From Pusillimonas sp. UBA3987 (GTDB taxonomy: Bacteria; Pseudomonadota; Gammaproteobacteria; Burkholderiales; Burkholderiaceae_B): a stretch of DNA of 64,000 nt. A program made the position numbers and the translations under genes. Each line of letters begins with the position of its first letter. The first letter of the stretch is position 1. Shown here one piece after another: positions 1-7,747 of this stretch. The notes under the pieces were generated by a model. It saw nothing but the letters and a program-made list of their open reading frames with translations. It was not told where the DNA came from and ran no database searches. The stretch covers positions 12,161-76,160 of the forward strand of contig DGCD01000004.1 in assembly GCA_002384935.1 (NCBI GenBank), in the 5' to 3' direction.

Positions 1-2
1 CC

Positions 3-80
3 GAGCAAGGCTCACCGACAACAGGCGGTTCTCAGGGGCCTGGCGGTGCCAGTAGTGGTTCCCGGAACACACCCAGGTAG
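3..80 (+). CDS. C-terminal end of an unidentified Gly/Ser-rich protein (partial)
   Basis: One frame stays open from the left edge to a TAG at 78-80 and encodes about 25 residues rich in Gly, Ser, Thr and Pro. A hairpin follows three bases later, which fits the end of a gene. The piece is too short to name a family, and only the composition (a flexible, low-complexity tail) can be stated. It could also be a chance open frame, so confidence is modest. Confidence 0.4.
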   Translation, partial: EQGSPTTGGSQGPGGASSGSRNTPR

Positions 81-83
81 AAG

Positions 84-117
84 GGACGGATACGAGCCGA
101 AGCTACGCTATCCGTCC
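84..117 (+). terminator. Hairpin after the partial left-edge gene
   Basis: A perfect 9-bp stem (84-92 with 109-117, GGACGGATA/TATCCGTCC) closes a 16-base loop directly after the stop at 78-80. Only a short CTTA follows, not a clear T-run, so it is either a weak intrinsic terminator or one shared with the leftward gene ending at 182. Confidence 0.45.
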
Positions 118-181
118 TTATCTCGGTTGTCGCCCACTGACAACGCTTCTTGCTTCTTTCCCAAAACGAGGTCGCCACCGT

Positions 182-748
182 TTACTCGCTTTCCTGCTTT
201 TGATTGATTTTTCGAGCCATTTCCAAGTGTTCCCGCAGCTTGGGCAGCGTTTTGGCAGCCAAAGCCTTCACGTCGGGGTCCTTTGCCTGCCTGGCGGCCT
301 CTTCAAACATCTGTACCGTGGCCTCGTGTGAAGCGACGCCAATTCGGTTGATGTACATTGCATCGAATGCGTCACCCGAAAGCGCCTTGAGCGCGGTAAT
401 TTCGGCGGTTTGCATAACAGAGGGTTCGTTTGGCACTTCGTAGTCCTTTTCCGTTGCGAGTGCGGATACCTCTTCGATCATTTTACTGTGATCTTTTATC
501 ATCATAGCGGCGAAATCCTTTACCTCCTTACTGCTGCCCTTCTCCTGGGCGAGACGGCTACCTTCGATCTCGGCATAACTACCTTGTGTAGCATTTTCAA
601 GAAAAGTCTGGTCTTCTTGAACCAATTGCGTTTCCCCTTGCTGAACGTTTCCGGTTGTAAGCGCTTGCGGAGTGGTTTGGGCCTGCGCAGAGACCCCCGC
701 CAGTGCAGTGCTGAGTGTGCAGATCATAAAGGCACGAGATAGTTTCAT
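182..748 (-). CDS. DUF4142 ferritin-like exported protein
   Basis: 188 residues. A signal peptide of about 23 residues (Lys-Leu-Ser-Arg start, hydrophobic core, Ala-Gln-Ala cleavage) precedes a mostly alpha-helical DUF4142 domain with the family's usual pattern (residues about 40-180; an Asp-His-Ser-Lys-Met segment and a second helix pair with Ser-His-Glu). DUF4142 proteins are periplasmic or outer-membrane-associated four-helix proteins of unknown activity, often stress-induced. The ATG at 748 is chosen over an upstream in-frame start because TAAGGAG lies 6 bases before it and because a sigma-54 promoter sits at 799-815, about 40 bases upstream of the ATG after allowing for the start of transcription. 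The gene is monocistronic. Confidence 0.88.
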   Translation of the reverse strand: MKLSRAFMICTLSTALAGVSAQAQTTPQALTTGNVQQGETQLVQEDQTFLENATQGSYAEIEGSRLAQEKGSSKEVKDFAAMMIKDHSKMIEEVSALATEKDYEVPNEPSVMQTAEITALKALSGDAFDAMYINRIGVASHEATVQMFEEAARQAKDPDVKALAAKTLPKLREHLEMARKINQKQESE

Positions 749-798
749 AGTAAGCTCCTTAGGAATAAGCTGGGCGGTATGCCACAACCTCCTTTATC

Positions 799-815
799 AG
801 CAAGAGCCGTACCAG
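799..815 (-). promoter_or_regulatory. sigma-54 promoter of the DUF4142 gene
   Basis: On the minus strand the site reads CTGGTACGGCTCTTGCT: GG and GC are exactly 10 bases apart, with an intact TTGCT. The only weak core position is T for C after GG. Expected transcription start is near 788, about 40 bases before the ATG. It closely resembles the site at 2204-2220. Confidence 0.75.
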
Positions 816-853
816 AAAGCCCGCTGTCATCTGCGAACAAAGCGGACGATTGC

Positions 854-2104
854 TCAAATTTTTCTACCGGCAAGCTTCAAGAACAATGGAGCGTGCGGCA
901 GTGCCGGCAAACGTGTGGTATTAATGCGGAGGTCTTTGGAGACGATGCTATACGAAAGTCGGTCGACTAAAAACCGCACTGTGACCTCCATCAGCACCAA
1001 GGTTATGTCCTCACCGGGACATCGATGTTGCATGCCCGCTTGGCCGCCACCTTGTGGCACGAACGCGAATTCGCCAGGATAAAAACCTTCGAAACGCTCG
1101 GGATTGAACTTATCTGGTAGAGACCAGGTACGCGCGTCGTGGTTGGTGCCATACAGATCTAGCATGACCCTTTTTCCCTGAGGAAAATAGAACCCTTGCC
1201 ACTCGAAATCTCGGCGAACGCGGGCCACGACAGCGGGGAAAAACGGATAATAGCGCCTCACCTCCTGGACAAACCAATGCAAATACGGTCGGTTGTGCGT
1301 AACGAGGGCCTCACGCGAAGGTGGATGCCTATACAGGGCATGCGCACACCATACAATATAAACCGATATCGCTATGATCGGCCTCAATACATTGAGCAGT
1401 TCCACTGCTGCAATCCGCGGCGCTAGCAATGCACCGGCTGCATCGCGGTGATTCGCAACGATATTCAAGGCACCGTCCGAAGCTACGGAGGTCTGACCGC
1501 CACGCACCGAGGTGATGAGTTGCTCAAGCCAACTTTCCGCATTGCGGCGGGCTGCGCGAGAACGACAATGAAGTAACAGTCCTCTGGCCGCATCATTAAA
1601 CAACGACACTAGTTCACCGGTGCGTTGTGATAATTCCCTGTCGGCCACCGGTACGCCGGCCCAGCGAAACGCGGCTCGTGCCAGTACCTCGTGAGCGGCT
1701 TCGTACAGCGCCACGGTACTGCAGGGTGTCCAATGCGAGGACAACTCTTCCCATTGCCGGCGGGTTTCTTCTGCCAGACTCGCGATCCGGCCTGGTCCCA
1801 GTAGATGCATAAACAGTGCTTTACGGTGCTGGTGCGCTGCGCCGTCAAGGCTTTGCACCGCTCCTTTACCAAATAGTGTTGCGCGCAAGGGCTCCGGCGC
1901 CGCTCCTTGACGCTGAAATCGTTGCGAATCATAAAAAATTTGAGCAGCCCGCGCCCCCATCATGCAAACCGTCCGCTCAAGCAATATCCGCGTTTCAAAG
2001 ACATCAGTGCCTAACTCTGTACAACGATCGCCAATGTAGCCATAGGGATTTGACAATAACTGATAAGTACTATCGAAATACCCGTCGCGCGGCATCGAAT
2101 TCAT
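854..2104 (-). CDS. CYP152-family fatty-acid peroxygenase (P450)
   Basis: 416 residues, the usual length for CYP152 (P450 BS-beta/SP-alpha). These enzymes use H2O2 rather than NADPH to hydroxylate fatty acids at alpha or beta, or to decarboxylate them. The haem loop is Gly-Gly-Gly-Gln-Ala-Gly-Met-Gln-His-Arg-Cys-Pro-Gly-Glu with ligand Cys362. An Arg241-Pro242 pair in the I-helix (Leu-Arg-Pro-Ile-Ile-Ala) matches the Arg-Pro that binds the substrate carboxylate in this family, in place of the Thr/acid pair of monooxygenases. No redox partner is encoded nearby, as expected. AAGGGA precedes the ATG. A sigma-54 promoter lies at 2204-2220. It would be cytosolic and would consume peroxide while altering fatty acids. 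Confidence 0.9.
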   Translation of the reverse strand: MNSMPRDGYFDSTYQLLSNPYGYIGDRCTELGTDVFETRILLERTVCMMGARAAQIFYDSQRFQRQGAAPEPLRATLFGKGAVQSLDGAAHQHRKALFMHLLGPGRIASLAEETRRQWEELSSHWTPCSTVALYEAAHEVLARAAFRWAGVPVADRELSQRTGELVSLFNDAARGLLLHCRSRAARRNAESWLEQLITSVRGGQTSVASDGALNIVANHRDAAGALLAPRIAAVELLNVLRPIIAISVYIVWCAHALYRHPPSREALVTHNRPYLHWFVQEVRRYYPFFPAVVARVRRDFEWQGFYFPQGKRVMLDLYGTNHDARTWSLPDKFNPERFEGFYPGEFAFVPQGGGQAGMQHRCPGEDITLVLMEVTVRFLVDRLSYSIVSKDLRINTTRLPALPHAPLFLKLAGRKI

Positions 2105-2203
2105 AACATCCCTTGCTGTAGTTGGCGCTGGTTAAACACTTGGATAGAAAGCCCGACATCTAGGCTGCAAAAGCTGTGGTGATATGCCAGCTTCATATTC
2201 ATC

Positions 2204-2220
2204 AGCAAGACTCGTACCAA
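2204..2220 (-). promoter_or_regulatory. sigma-54 promoter of the CYP152 gene
   Basis: The minus strand reads TTGGTACGAGTCTTGCT: GG-N10-GC with TTGCT intact. Expected start is near 2193, giving a leader of about 90 bases. It differs from the DUF4142 promoter at only five of 17 positions. Confidence 0.75.
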
Positions 2221-2275
2221 CAATTTTCACCCTACGGTTAGATTACGTCTGTTTACCAACTAATACTTTTCATGA

Positions 2276-2305
2276 TTGGAAAGCTTTGCTACCCCGGCAG
2301 ATAAT
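2276..2305 (+). promoter_or_regulatory. Possible sigma-70 promoter for the DUF3008-SDR unit
   Basis: TTGGAA (2276-2281) and GATAAT (2300-2305) are separated by 18 bases, a fair match to -35/-10 consensus, about 31 bases before the DUF3008 ATG. No good sigma-54 site was found for this unit. Confidence 0.4.
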
Positions 2306-2336
2306 GAAGTTGTTTTTTCTTATTCGGGAGTAACTG

Positions 2337-2519
2337 ATGCAAGCTAAGTCTAAAAGCCAACAGCAGGCTGCAGGTATCGCCCTTTCAGCGAAAGAGGGAG
2401 AAACAAAAAAAAGTGAATTAAAAGGCGCTTCAAAGTCGATGTACAAATCGATGACCAAAAAAGAACTAGAAGAAATGGCCAGTACCAGTCGGTCGGACAA
2501 ACCCAAACATAAGAAGTAG
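2337..2519 (+). CDS. DUF3008 small basic protein
   Basis: 60 residues, very rich in Lys, Ser and Ala, with no Cys or Trp. The order (Lys-Ser-Lys-Ser-Gln-Gln-Gln-Ala-Ala-Gly start, Leu-Lys-Gly-Ala-Ser-Lys-Ser-Met, then Lys-Lys-Glu-Leu-Glu-Glu-Met-Ala) is that of DUF3008. These are small, probably disordered cytosolic proteins of unknown activity that often sit beside stress genes. CGGGAG is 6 bases before the ATG. It lies 84 bases upstream of the SDR gene on the same strand, with a strong hairpin between them. Confidence 0.85.
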   Translation: MQAKSKSQQQAAGIALSAKEGETKKSELKGASKSMYKSMTKKELEEMASTSRSDKPKHKK

Positions 2520-2540
2520 ATACGTTTAGCGTGCCGTACA

Positions 2541-2569
2541 ACGATCACCCAAATCAATTGGGTGATCGT
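2541..2569 (+). terminator. 12-bp perfect hairpin between the DUF3008 and SDR genes
   Basis: ACGATCACCCAA (2541-2552) pairs perfectly with 2558-2569 over a 5-base loop. There is no T-run after it on either strand, so it may lower read-through or protect the upstream mRNA 3' end rather than act as a classical terminator. Confidence 0.5.
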
Positions 2570-2603
2570 GGAGCGTCCACGTCAACTTATGAAGGAGTAG
2601 TTA

Positions 2604-3455
2604 ATGACGCAAACAATGCCCCCACAGCACCAAGATGAGCAGCCTGGCCGCGAATCAGAAATGCATCCAGCGCCAATTTATGATGACCCAAACTATAAGC
2701 CCGCCGGTAAATTGCATGACAAAGTCGCACTGATCACCGGCGGAGATAGTGGAATTGGTCGTGCCACAGCTATTGCATTTGCTAAAGAAGGCGCGAAGAT
2801 TGCCATCGTATATCTTGAGGAAGACAACGATGCCGAAGAAACTCAACAATGCGCTGAGAACTACGATACTGAAGTTCTTTTGATTAAAGGAGATATAGGC
2901 GACGTTGCGTTTGCAAAACAATGTGTTCATGACACGATCGAACATTTCGGAAGACTCGATATTCTGGTCAACAATGCCGGTGAGCAGCACACGGTGGCCG
3001 AACCTGAAGACATTAGTCAAGAACAACTGGTTCGTACGTTTCAAACCAATTTCTTTAGTATTGTGACGATAACTCTTGAGGCTTTGACTGTTATGGGCGA
3101 AGGTGCATCGATTATCAACACATCATCCATAACAGCATTTAAAGGAAATCCAGACCTAATTGACTATTCTGCGACAAAAGGAGCCATTACCTCATTTACC
3201 CGTTCACTTTCAACAAAAATTGCCAGCAGGAAAATTCGGGTCAATGCAGTTGCGCCGGGCCCTATCTGGACGCCGTTAATACCCGCCTCTTTTTCGGCTG
3301 ATAAGGTAGCGGAGTTTGGAAAATCCACACCGATGGGTAGACCTGGTCAGCCTTTTGAATTAGCGCCCGCATACGTTTATCTCGCTAGTTCCGATTCAAC
3401 CTATGTGTCCGGTCAAACGATACATGTCAATGGAGGGACAATCGTAAACAGTTAA
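2604..3455 (+). CDS. SDR oxidoreductase, general stress GSP39/YghA type
   Basis: 283 residues. A 40-residue N-terminal extension (Pro-rich, with Tyr-Lys-Pro-Ala-Gly-Lys-Leu) typical of the YghA/GSP39 group precedes a Rossmann fold. The cofactor loop is Thr-Gly-Gly-Asp-Ser-Gly-Ile-Gly (about 45-52), followed by Asn-Asn-Ala-Gly and the catalytic Ser...Tyr-Ser-Ala-Thr-Lys. The C-terminal Ser-Gly-Gln-Thr-Ile-His-Val-Asn-Gly-Gly closes the domain. Members are NAD(P)-dependent cytosolic dehydrogenases annotated as glucose dehydrogenases or aldehyde reductases; the substrate is not established. GAAGGAG precedes the ATG. Base composition is clearly more AT-rich than the carbohydrate operon, as in the neighbouring ku-ligD pair. 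Confidence 0.88.
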   Translation: MTQTMPPQHQDEQPGRESEMHPAPIYDDPNYKPAGKLHDKVALITGGDSGIGRATAIAFAKEGAKIAIVYLEEDNDAEETQQCAENYDTEVLLIKGDIGDVAFAKQCVHDTIEHFGRLDILVNNAGEQHTVAEPEDISQEQLVRTFQTNFFSIVTITLEALTVMGEGASIINTSSITAFKGNPDLIDYSATKGAITSFTRSLSTKIASRKIRVNAVAPGPIWTPLIPASFSADKVAEFGKSTPMGRPGQPFELAPAYVYLASSDSTYVSGQTIHVNGGTIVNS

Positions 3456-3523
3456 TTACCCATCTTGTAAAACCAGTTGTTAAAGCTTGAAGCGTTAGCG
3501 ATTTATTTTGTGGGGCTTGATCG

Positions 3524-5953
3524 TTAGTTGTTTGTACTCAGCGGCTTATTATTGAGCTCGGATGGCAAGCCCTGCCTTATTTCTGCAATGCCGCCCCATG
3601 GATCACCTTTAAGACGAGACAAGCGCCTTGGCAATGATTTAATGTCATACGCCGATGCAGATTTCAGTCTTGATAGCTCATCCCACCTCAAAGGTGTTGC
3701 GATGGGGGCTCCTGGCCGAGCGCGCAAAGAGTAAGAACAGATACTCGTTGCACCGCGCGAATTTCTTAAATAATCAACAAAGATCTTCCCAGTACGCTGG
3801 GCTTTGGACGCTGTGGCCACATATTTGTCGGGAAAAGCAATCGCTAACGTCTTGGCGAACGCTCGGGAAAATTCTTTTGCTGTCTCCCAAGGAATACTAG
3901 GATTGAGGGGGACGACTACATGTAGCCCCTTTCCGCCAGAAGTTCGCAGAAAAGACTGTAGCCCCAAATCGTTGAGTAACTGATAGATTTTGCGTGCGGC
4001 CTGTTTTACATCCGCCCATTTCGCATCGTCGGACGGGTCCAGATCAAATACCAGTCGATCACAGTTGCTCAGGTTATCCGCCATTGATCCCCAAGGATGG
4101 AACTCAAGGACATTGAATTGTGCCAGTTGCAGGATATCGCGCTCCTCATGGACGACTAAATAGTTTTCCTTGGTACCCTTTTTCTCATTTACCAGGACAG
4201 TGTTAACGTTTAATCCTGGAGTATGGTGCTTTTGAAAAAAACAATTTCCTTGTCGACCTTCAGGACAACGAAGTACAGATAGTGGACGTCCCAATAACTC
4301 AGGGAGCAACCACGGCATTACGCCTTCATAGTAAGTAATCACATCAAGTTTGGTGATATCCAGGCCAGGAAACACAATACGTTCCGGACTACTAATATTT
4401 ATCCTGTCTTTGCTCATATTGTGCTCACCTCGTCGTACACCAATTAAATCTTCAAGGGTCTTGTCGAGCCGTAAACTTTTAAATGCAGTATGTCGCAGTA
4501 GTTCCTGACTACTTAGCCCACGATAAAACACTTCAACAATATGTTTAGGTTTTACCCACCAGGCGTTGCGCAAATCGGACTCGACGTTATCAATGTTTAT
4601 TGAAGGCTTGCGAGTCGCTTTCGGCCTAAGCATGGAAGATAAGGTATCAAGCATTTCGTCATTTATTCCGGTGCCCACTCTTCCAGCTAGAATCCAACCG
4701 TCTTTTCTATCAAACCGAGCCAATAGCAATGAACCAATACCGACGCGGCTGCCTTTTGGTTCTATAAATCCGGCGATGGCAAAATCATCACTTGATTGAA
4801 ATTTGATTTTCTGCCAGTTAGGATTGCGTCCTGGCCGATACGGCGAGTTAACCCGCTTGGAAATAACGCCTTCTAACTTTTCCCTGGCGATGTAACTCAT
4901 CATATCCTGCCCATTGCCTTGCAAATGGGCACTATAGCGAAGTACGCCCGGGCTGTTCTCCAAAATCTTTTCTAGCCAATACTTGCGGTCGGCTAGCTCC
5001 ACCCTCGATATGTCATAGCCGTCGTAGTACAAGAGATCAAAAATCATGTACGTCAATGGAGCCTGGACTCGGCCGGACAGCGTAGCTTGTAAAAGACTGA
5101 AATGACTTCGAATGCCTTTCAAAGCAGCCAACTCGCCGTCGAATGCGGCATTATTAACCCCTAGGTTTCTAATCGCATAAACGATATCCGGCAACCTCGA
5201 TGTCCAGTCCTGACCGTTTCGAGACCACAATTTCGGTTCACTATTTACAACCGTACACAGCAATCGGTAACCGTCCCATTTAATTTCGTGTAGCCATTCC
5301 TGGCCCTTAGGCGGCATGGTTTCGGACTTACAAAGCAAAGGTGCAAACGCTTCTTGTTTGAGCTTGGCAGCATGCGATTTCGGATGATTTTTTATTTGAG
5401 TCGTAATACGTGGATCCGGTACGCTTCGTTTTTTTTTGTCATCAACTGCCGATAGAAAATCGTCCGCCTCTTTATCGCCGGCGAAAACATCAGACTGTTT
5501 GATTAAAAACCATGCCGGCTGACGTCCATGACGCCTGCTTTTAACCAAACTCCATTTTCCTTGCAGGTACTTGCCAAATAAAGTAAACCGTAAATGGCCT
5601 TTGGCTAGTTGTTGCGCCGTATCTTCTTCGCTGCTCCAGACACCATGATCAAAGATCGCCACGTGACCCGCTCCATATTCTCCTGCGGGGATCTCTCCTT
5701 CAAATTTTGCATAGCTTATAGGATGATCTTCCACTTCAACCGCGAGCCTCTTCACAGAAGGATCAAGACTTGGCCCTTTAGGTACCGCCCAACTTTTAAG
5801 CGTGCCTCCGATCTGAAGCCGCAGGTCGTAATGGCGGTGGCTCGCGTGGTGCAGCTGAACAACAAAAATTGAACGTTGCCTGGTTTGAATGTCTGCTTGC
5901 GGCTCGGTCGTTTTGTTGAATCTGCGTTTTCGCTGATATTCCGACAGGCTCAT
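3524..5953 (-). CDS. ligD: ATP-dependent DNA ligase D (phosphoesterase-ligase-polymerase)
   Basis: 809 residues in the phosphoesterase-ligase-polymerase order, as in Pseudomonas LigD. The 3'-phosphoesterase domain (about 25-160) keeps His35, His41 and Asp43. The ligase domain (about 200-490) has the adenylation Lys225 in Lys-Trp-Asp-Gly-Tyr-Arg and Phe-Asp-Gly-Glu (271-274). The primase-like polymerase (about 520-800) keeps Asp637 and Asp639 in Phe-Asp-Leu-Asp-Pro and the Ser-Gly-Gly-Lys-Gly-Leu-His motif. With Ku it processes and seals double-strand breaks by non-homologous end joining. It lies 28 bases after ku on the same strand, so it is very probably co-transcribed. All three active centres look complete. 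The region is AT-rich for this window. Confidence 0.95.
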   Translation of the reverse strand: MSLSEYQRKRRFNKTTEPQADIQTRQRSIFVVQLHHASHRHYDLRLQIGGTLKSWAVPKGPSLDPSVKRLAVEVEDHPISYAKFEGEIPAGEYGAGHVAIFDHGVWSSEEDTAQQLAKGHLRFTLFGKYLQGKWSLVKSRRHGRQPAWFLIKQSDVFAGDKEADDFLSAVDDKKKRSVPDPRITTQIKNHPKSHAAKLKQEAFAPLLCKSETMPPKGQEWLHEIKWDGYRLLCTVVNSEPKLWSRNGQDWTSRLPDIVYAIRNLGVNNAAFDGELAALKGIRSHFSLLQATLSGRVQAPLTYMIFDLLYYDGYDISRVELADRKYWLEKILENSPGVLRYSAHLQGNGQDMMSYIAREKLEGVISKRVNSPYRPGRNPNWQKIKFQSSDDFAIAGFIEPKGSRVGIGSLLLARFDRKDGWILAGRVGTGINDEMLDTLSSMLRPKATRKPSINIDNVESDLRNAWWVKPKHIVEVFYRGLSSQELLRHTAFKSLRLDKTLEDLIGVRRGEHNMSKDRINISSPERIVFPGLDITKLDVITYYEGVMPWLLPELLGRPLSVLRCPEGRQGNCFFQKHHTPGLNVNTVLVNEKKGTKENYLVVHEERDILQLAQFNVLEFHPWGSMADNLSNCDRLVFDLDPSDDAKWADVKQAARKIYQLLNDLGLQSFLRTSGGKGLHVVVPLNPSIPWETAKEFSRAFAKTLAIAFPDKYVATASKAQRTGKIFVDYLRNSRGATSICSYSLRARPGAPIATPLRWDELSRLKSASAYDIKSLPRRLSRLKGDPWGGIAEIRQGLPSELNNKPLSTNN

Positions 5954-5981
5954 TCATTACCCCCTTAAAGAGGCGTGTTTC

Positions 5982-6950
5982 TTACGCGGCTTTTCTATTA
6001 CGCGTAGATCTGCTTTTCGCCGACGTTTTCTTCGCGGCTTTGGCTGAGGAGGATTTGGTCGCCTTTTTTATCGCCTTCGCGGCTTTGGTCGTCTTTCTAC
6101 GAGAAACCTTTTTCACTGGACTTGCCGCAGCTTTAGGCGGTGTGCGCTTATTTGTCGACAAGCTCTTGCGAAGCAACGCCATAAAATCCACGACATTGGT
6201 CGCTGCATTTTCTGGGGCTTCCGTCCCTTCTTGTTGCTCTGTTTGGTCAACAATACTATTGGCCTTCATCCTTTTTTTAATGACCTGAGTTAGGCGATGC
6301 CTAAATTCATCTTTATATTGTTCCGGCTTCCATTCCCCCGTCATTGAGGCAATAAGTTGACGGGCCATATCCATTTCTTGCTTTGATATCCTATATTCAG
6401 AGGCCTCACCTTGCGGGAGACTGTATTCAGCAAGGTCCACTATTTCCTGTTGATATCTTAATAGATTCAAAACGATAGCCGGGCCCTTGGGCAGCACTGC
6501 ACATAAATACTCCCGTGTCCGTATAACGACTCGCGCGATTCCTACTTTGTTGTCGTTAAACAAGGTGTCGCGTAAGAGCACATATCCTTTTTCGGCTTTT
6601 TTATTCGGAACAAGAATATACGGCTTTTCAAAGTACTCGGGCCGAATAGCGTCGGCATCCACGAATCCTTCAACATCTATTGATTCTTTGCTTTGAGGCG
6701 CAGCATCACCAATATCTTCCGGCTCAAGGACAACATAATTGCCCTTGCTATACTCAAAAGCTTTAACGATTTCTTTCCAAGGGACTTCTTCGCCTGTGTC
6801 AGCATTGACTTTTTCATACTTGATTCGTGCTTTATTGCGTGAATCAAGCATTCGAAAATGCAAATCGACTTTTCTTTCGCCTGGCATAAGTGAAACGGGT
6901 ATATTCAACAAGCCAAACGAAATCGTTCCCGTCCAAATGGGGCGAGGCAT
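5982..6950 (-). CDS. ku: Non-homologous end joining protein Ku
   Basis: 322 residues. The N-terminal Ku core (about 1-255) starts Met-Pro-Arg-Pro-Ile-Trp-Thr-Gly-Thr-Ile-Ser-Phe-Gly-Leu, the classical bacterial Ku opening. The last about 60 residues form a Lys/Ala/Ser/Arg-rich tail like histone H1 tails. Such tails in bacterial Ku bind DNA and help move it inward. Ku forms a homodimeric ring on DNA ends and recruits LigD. AAAGGAGG stands 6 bases before the ATG. It is the first gene of a ku-ligD operon. Only a marginal sigma-54-like site (7014-7030) was found upstream, so control of this pair is unclear. Confidence 0.96.
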   Translation of the reverse strand: MPRPIWTGTISFGLLNIPVSLMPGERKVDLHFRMLDSRNKARIKYEKVNADTGEEVPWKEIVKAFEYSKGNYVVLEPEDIGDAAPQSKESIDVEGFVDADAIRPEYFEKPYILVPNKKAEKGYVLLRDTLFNDNKVGIARVVIRTREYLCAVLPKGPAIVLNLLRYQQEIVDLAEYSLPQGEASEYRISKQEMDMARQLIASMTGEWKPEQYKDEFRHRLTQVIKKRMKANSIVDQTEQQEGTEAPENAATNVVDFMALLRKSLSTNKRTPPKAAASPVKKVSRRKTTKAAKAIKKATKSSSAKAAKKTSAKSRSTRNRKAA

Positions 6951-7013
6951 ATCGTCCTCCTTTGAAATATAGAGGCATGGTTAAGGAAGGTTGCACAACA
7001 GATGGCGCCTTAA

Positions 7014-7030
7014 GGCACACACGCTGCCTT
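7014..7030 (-). promoter_or_regulatory. Marginal sigma-54-like site upstream of ku
   Basis: The minus strand reads AAGGCAGCGTGTGTGCC. GG-N10-GC spacing and GGCA are present, but the flanks are poor and the -12 block is GTGCC instead of TTGCT. It lies about 53 bases before ku once the start site is allowed for. Listed only because most neighbouring units carry strong sites. Confidence 0.25.
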
Positions 7031-7618
7031 TTAACTCTCTTCCGTTTTCAGCTTGGTCACTTTAGTGCCTTCGATCGTAACGCCAGCCATCAGTCCTTCA
7101 TTCGTCATAACGATGACATTGACATCATTGGATACCGTATTCAGATCCACTGCACCGTTGACCCCTGCCTTGATGACCGCAACCGTGGCGTCGGCCCCTG
7201 CGGTCCACCCGCTGCTATTGCGCAACTTATCCAGACTCTCCGAAGACATGAACAGGAAAATAATAGCTTTGGACTGTGCGCCGATCTGCAGCCCCAACGA
7301 GCCGGTGGCAGTACTGTAGTAGCCCTCTGTTTTGCCATTTACTCGCAGAGCCCCTTCGCCATACTCACCGCCGACGAAAAAACCTGCTGACAACACGGCG
7401 GGGAAAACCAAGACCCCGCGCGACTTATCTACCAACGCTTTTGAACCTTTTACAGAGCTATAAAGCCGCTGCAAAGTGGAATCGACCGCGGCGTTAATCT
7501 GACGCCGCTTTTCCGGGTCGTCAGCACCTGTCATCGAGGTCGTGGTACACCCCGACAGGACGATAAAGCCCACACCAGCCGCTACTGCTGTCTTTTTCAG
7601 AAACTCTCTTTTTTGCAT
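7031..7618 (-). CDS. SYLF-domain (Ysc84-like) lipoprotein
   Basis: 195 residues. The N-terminus has Lys-Arg-Glu-Phe-Leu-Lys-Lys (Tat-like, with Lys replacing the first Arg), a hydrophobic stretch and a lipobox Leu-Ser-Gly-Cys (Cys24), so an envelope lipoprotein is expected. The rest is a SYLF/Ysc84 domain (about 45-190), including Gly-Val-Leu-Val-Phe-Pro and repeated Gly-rich strands. SYLF domains bind lipids; bacterial members have no settled function. AAGGAG is 6 bases before the ATG. A sigma-54 promoter at 7657-7673 leaves a leader of only about 28 bases. It diverges from the DUF3182 gene. Confidence 0.88.
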   Translation of the reverse strand: MQKREFLKKTAVAAGVGFIVLSGCTTTSMTGADDPEKRRQINAAVDSTLQRLYSSVKGSKALVDKSRGVLVFPAVLSAGFFVGGEYGEGALRVNGKTEGYYSTATGSLGLQIGAQSKAIIFLFMSSESLDKLRNSSGWTAGADATVAVIKAGVNGAVDLNTVSNDVNVIVMTNEGLMAGVTIEGTKVTKLKTEES

Positions 7619-7656
7619 GTCATTCTCCTTTTTGACCTATCGGCCGGAAAAATGTC

Positions 7657-7673
7657 AGCAATTTTCGTTCCCG
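7657..7673 (-). promoter_or_regulatory. sigma-54 promoter of the SYLF lipoprotein gene
   Basis: The minus strand reads CGGGAACGAAAATTGCT: GG-N10-GC, ACGA and TTGCT intact. Expected start is near 7646. It is 18 bases from the divergent site 7692-7708. Confidence 0.65.
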
Positions 7674-7691
7674 ACCTGTCATCTGATTAAA

Positions 7692-7708
7692 CAGGCATGG
7701 CGCTTGCG
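7692..7708 (+). promoter_or_regulatory. sigma-54 promoter of the DUF3182-hydrolase operon
   Basis: CAGGCATGGCGCTTGCG: GG-N10-GC, GGCATGG and TTGC intact, with final base G instead of A/T. Expected start is near 7719. The site covers an in-frame ATG at 7697, so translation should begin at 7748 instead. Confidence 0.65.
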
Positions 7709-7747
7709 AGCGCTAAAACAACGCTACACAGAGACACGACCAACGCT

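Noticed and set aside
2175..2195. Another GG-N10-GC string on the plus strand upstream of the DUF3008 gene
   Set aside because: The -12 block is CAGC rather than TTGC and it lies far upstream; a sigma-70-like pair closer to the gene is better.
6040..6288. Open frame antisense to the Ku tail, rich in hydrophobics
   Set aside because: The hydrophobicity is the mirror of the Lys/Ala-rich Ku tail codons; no start signal.
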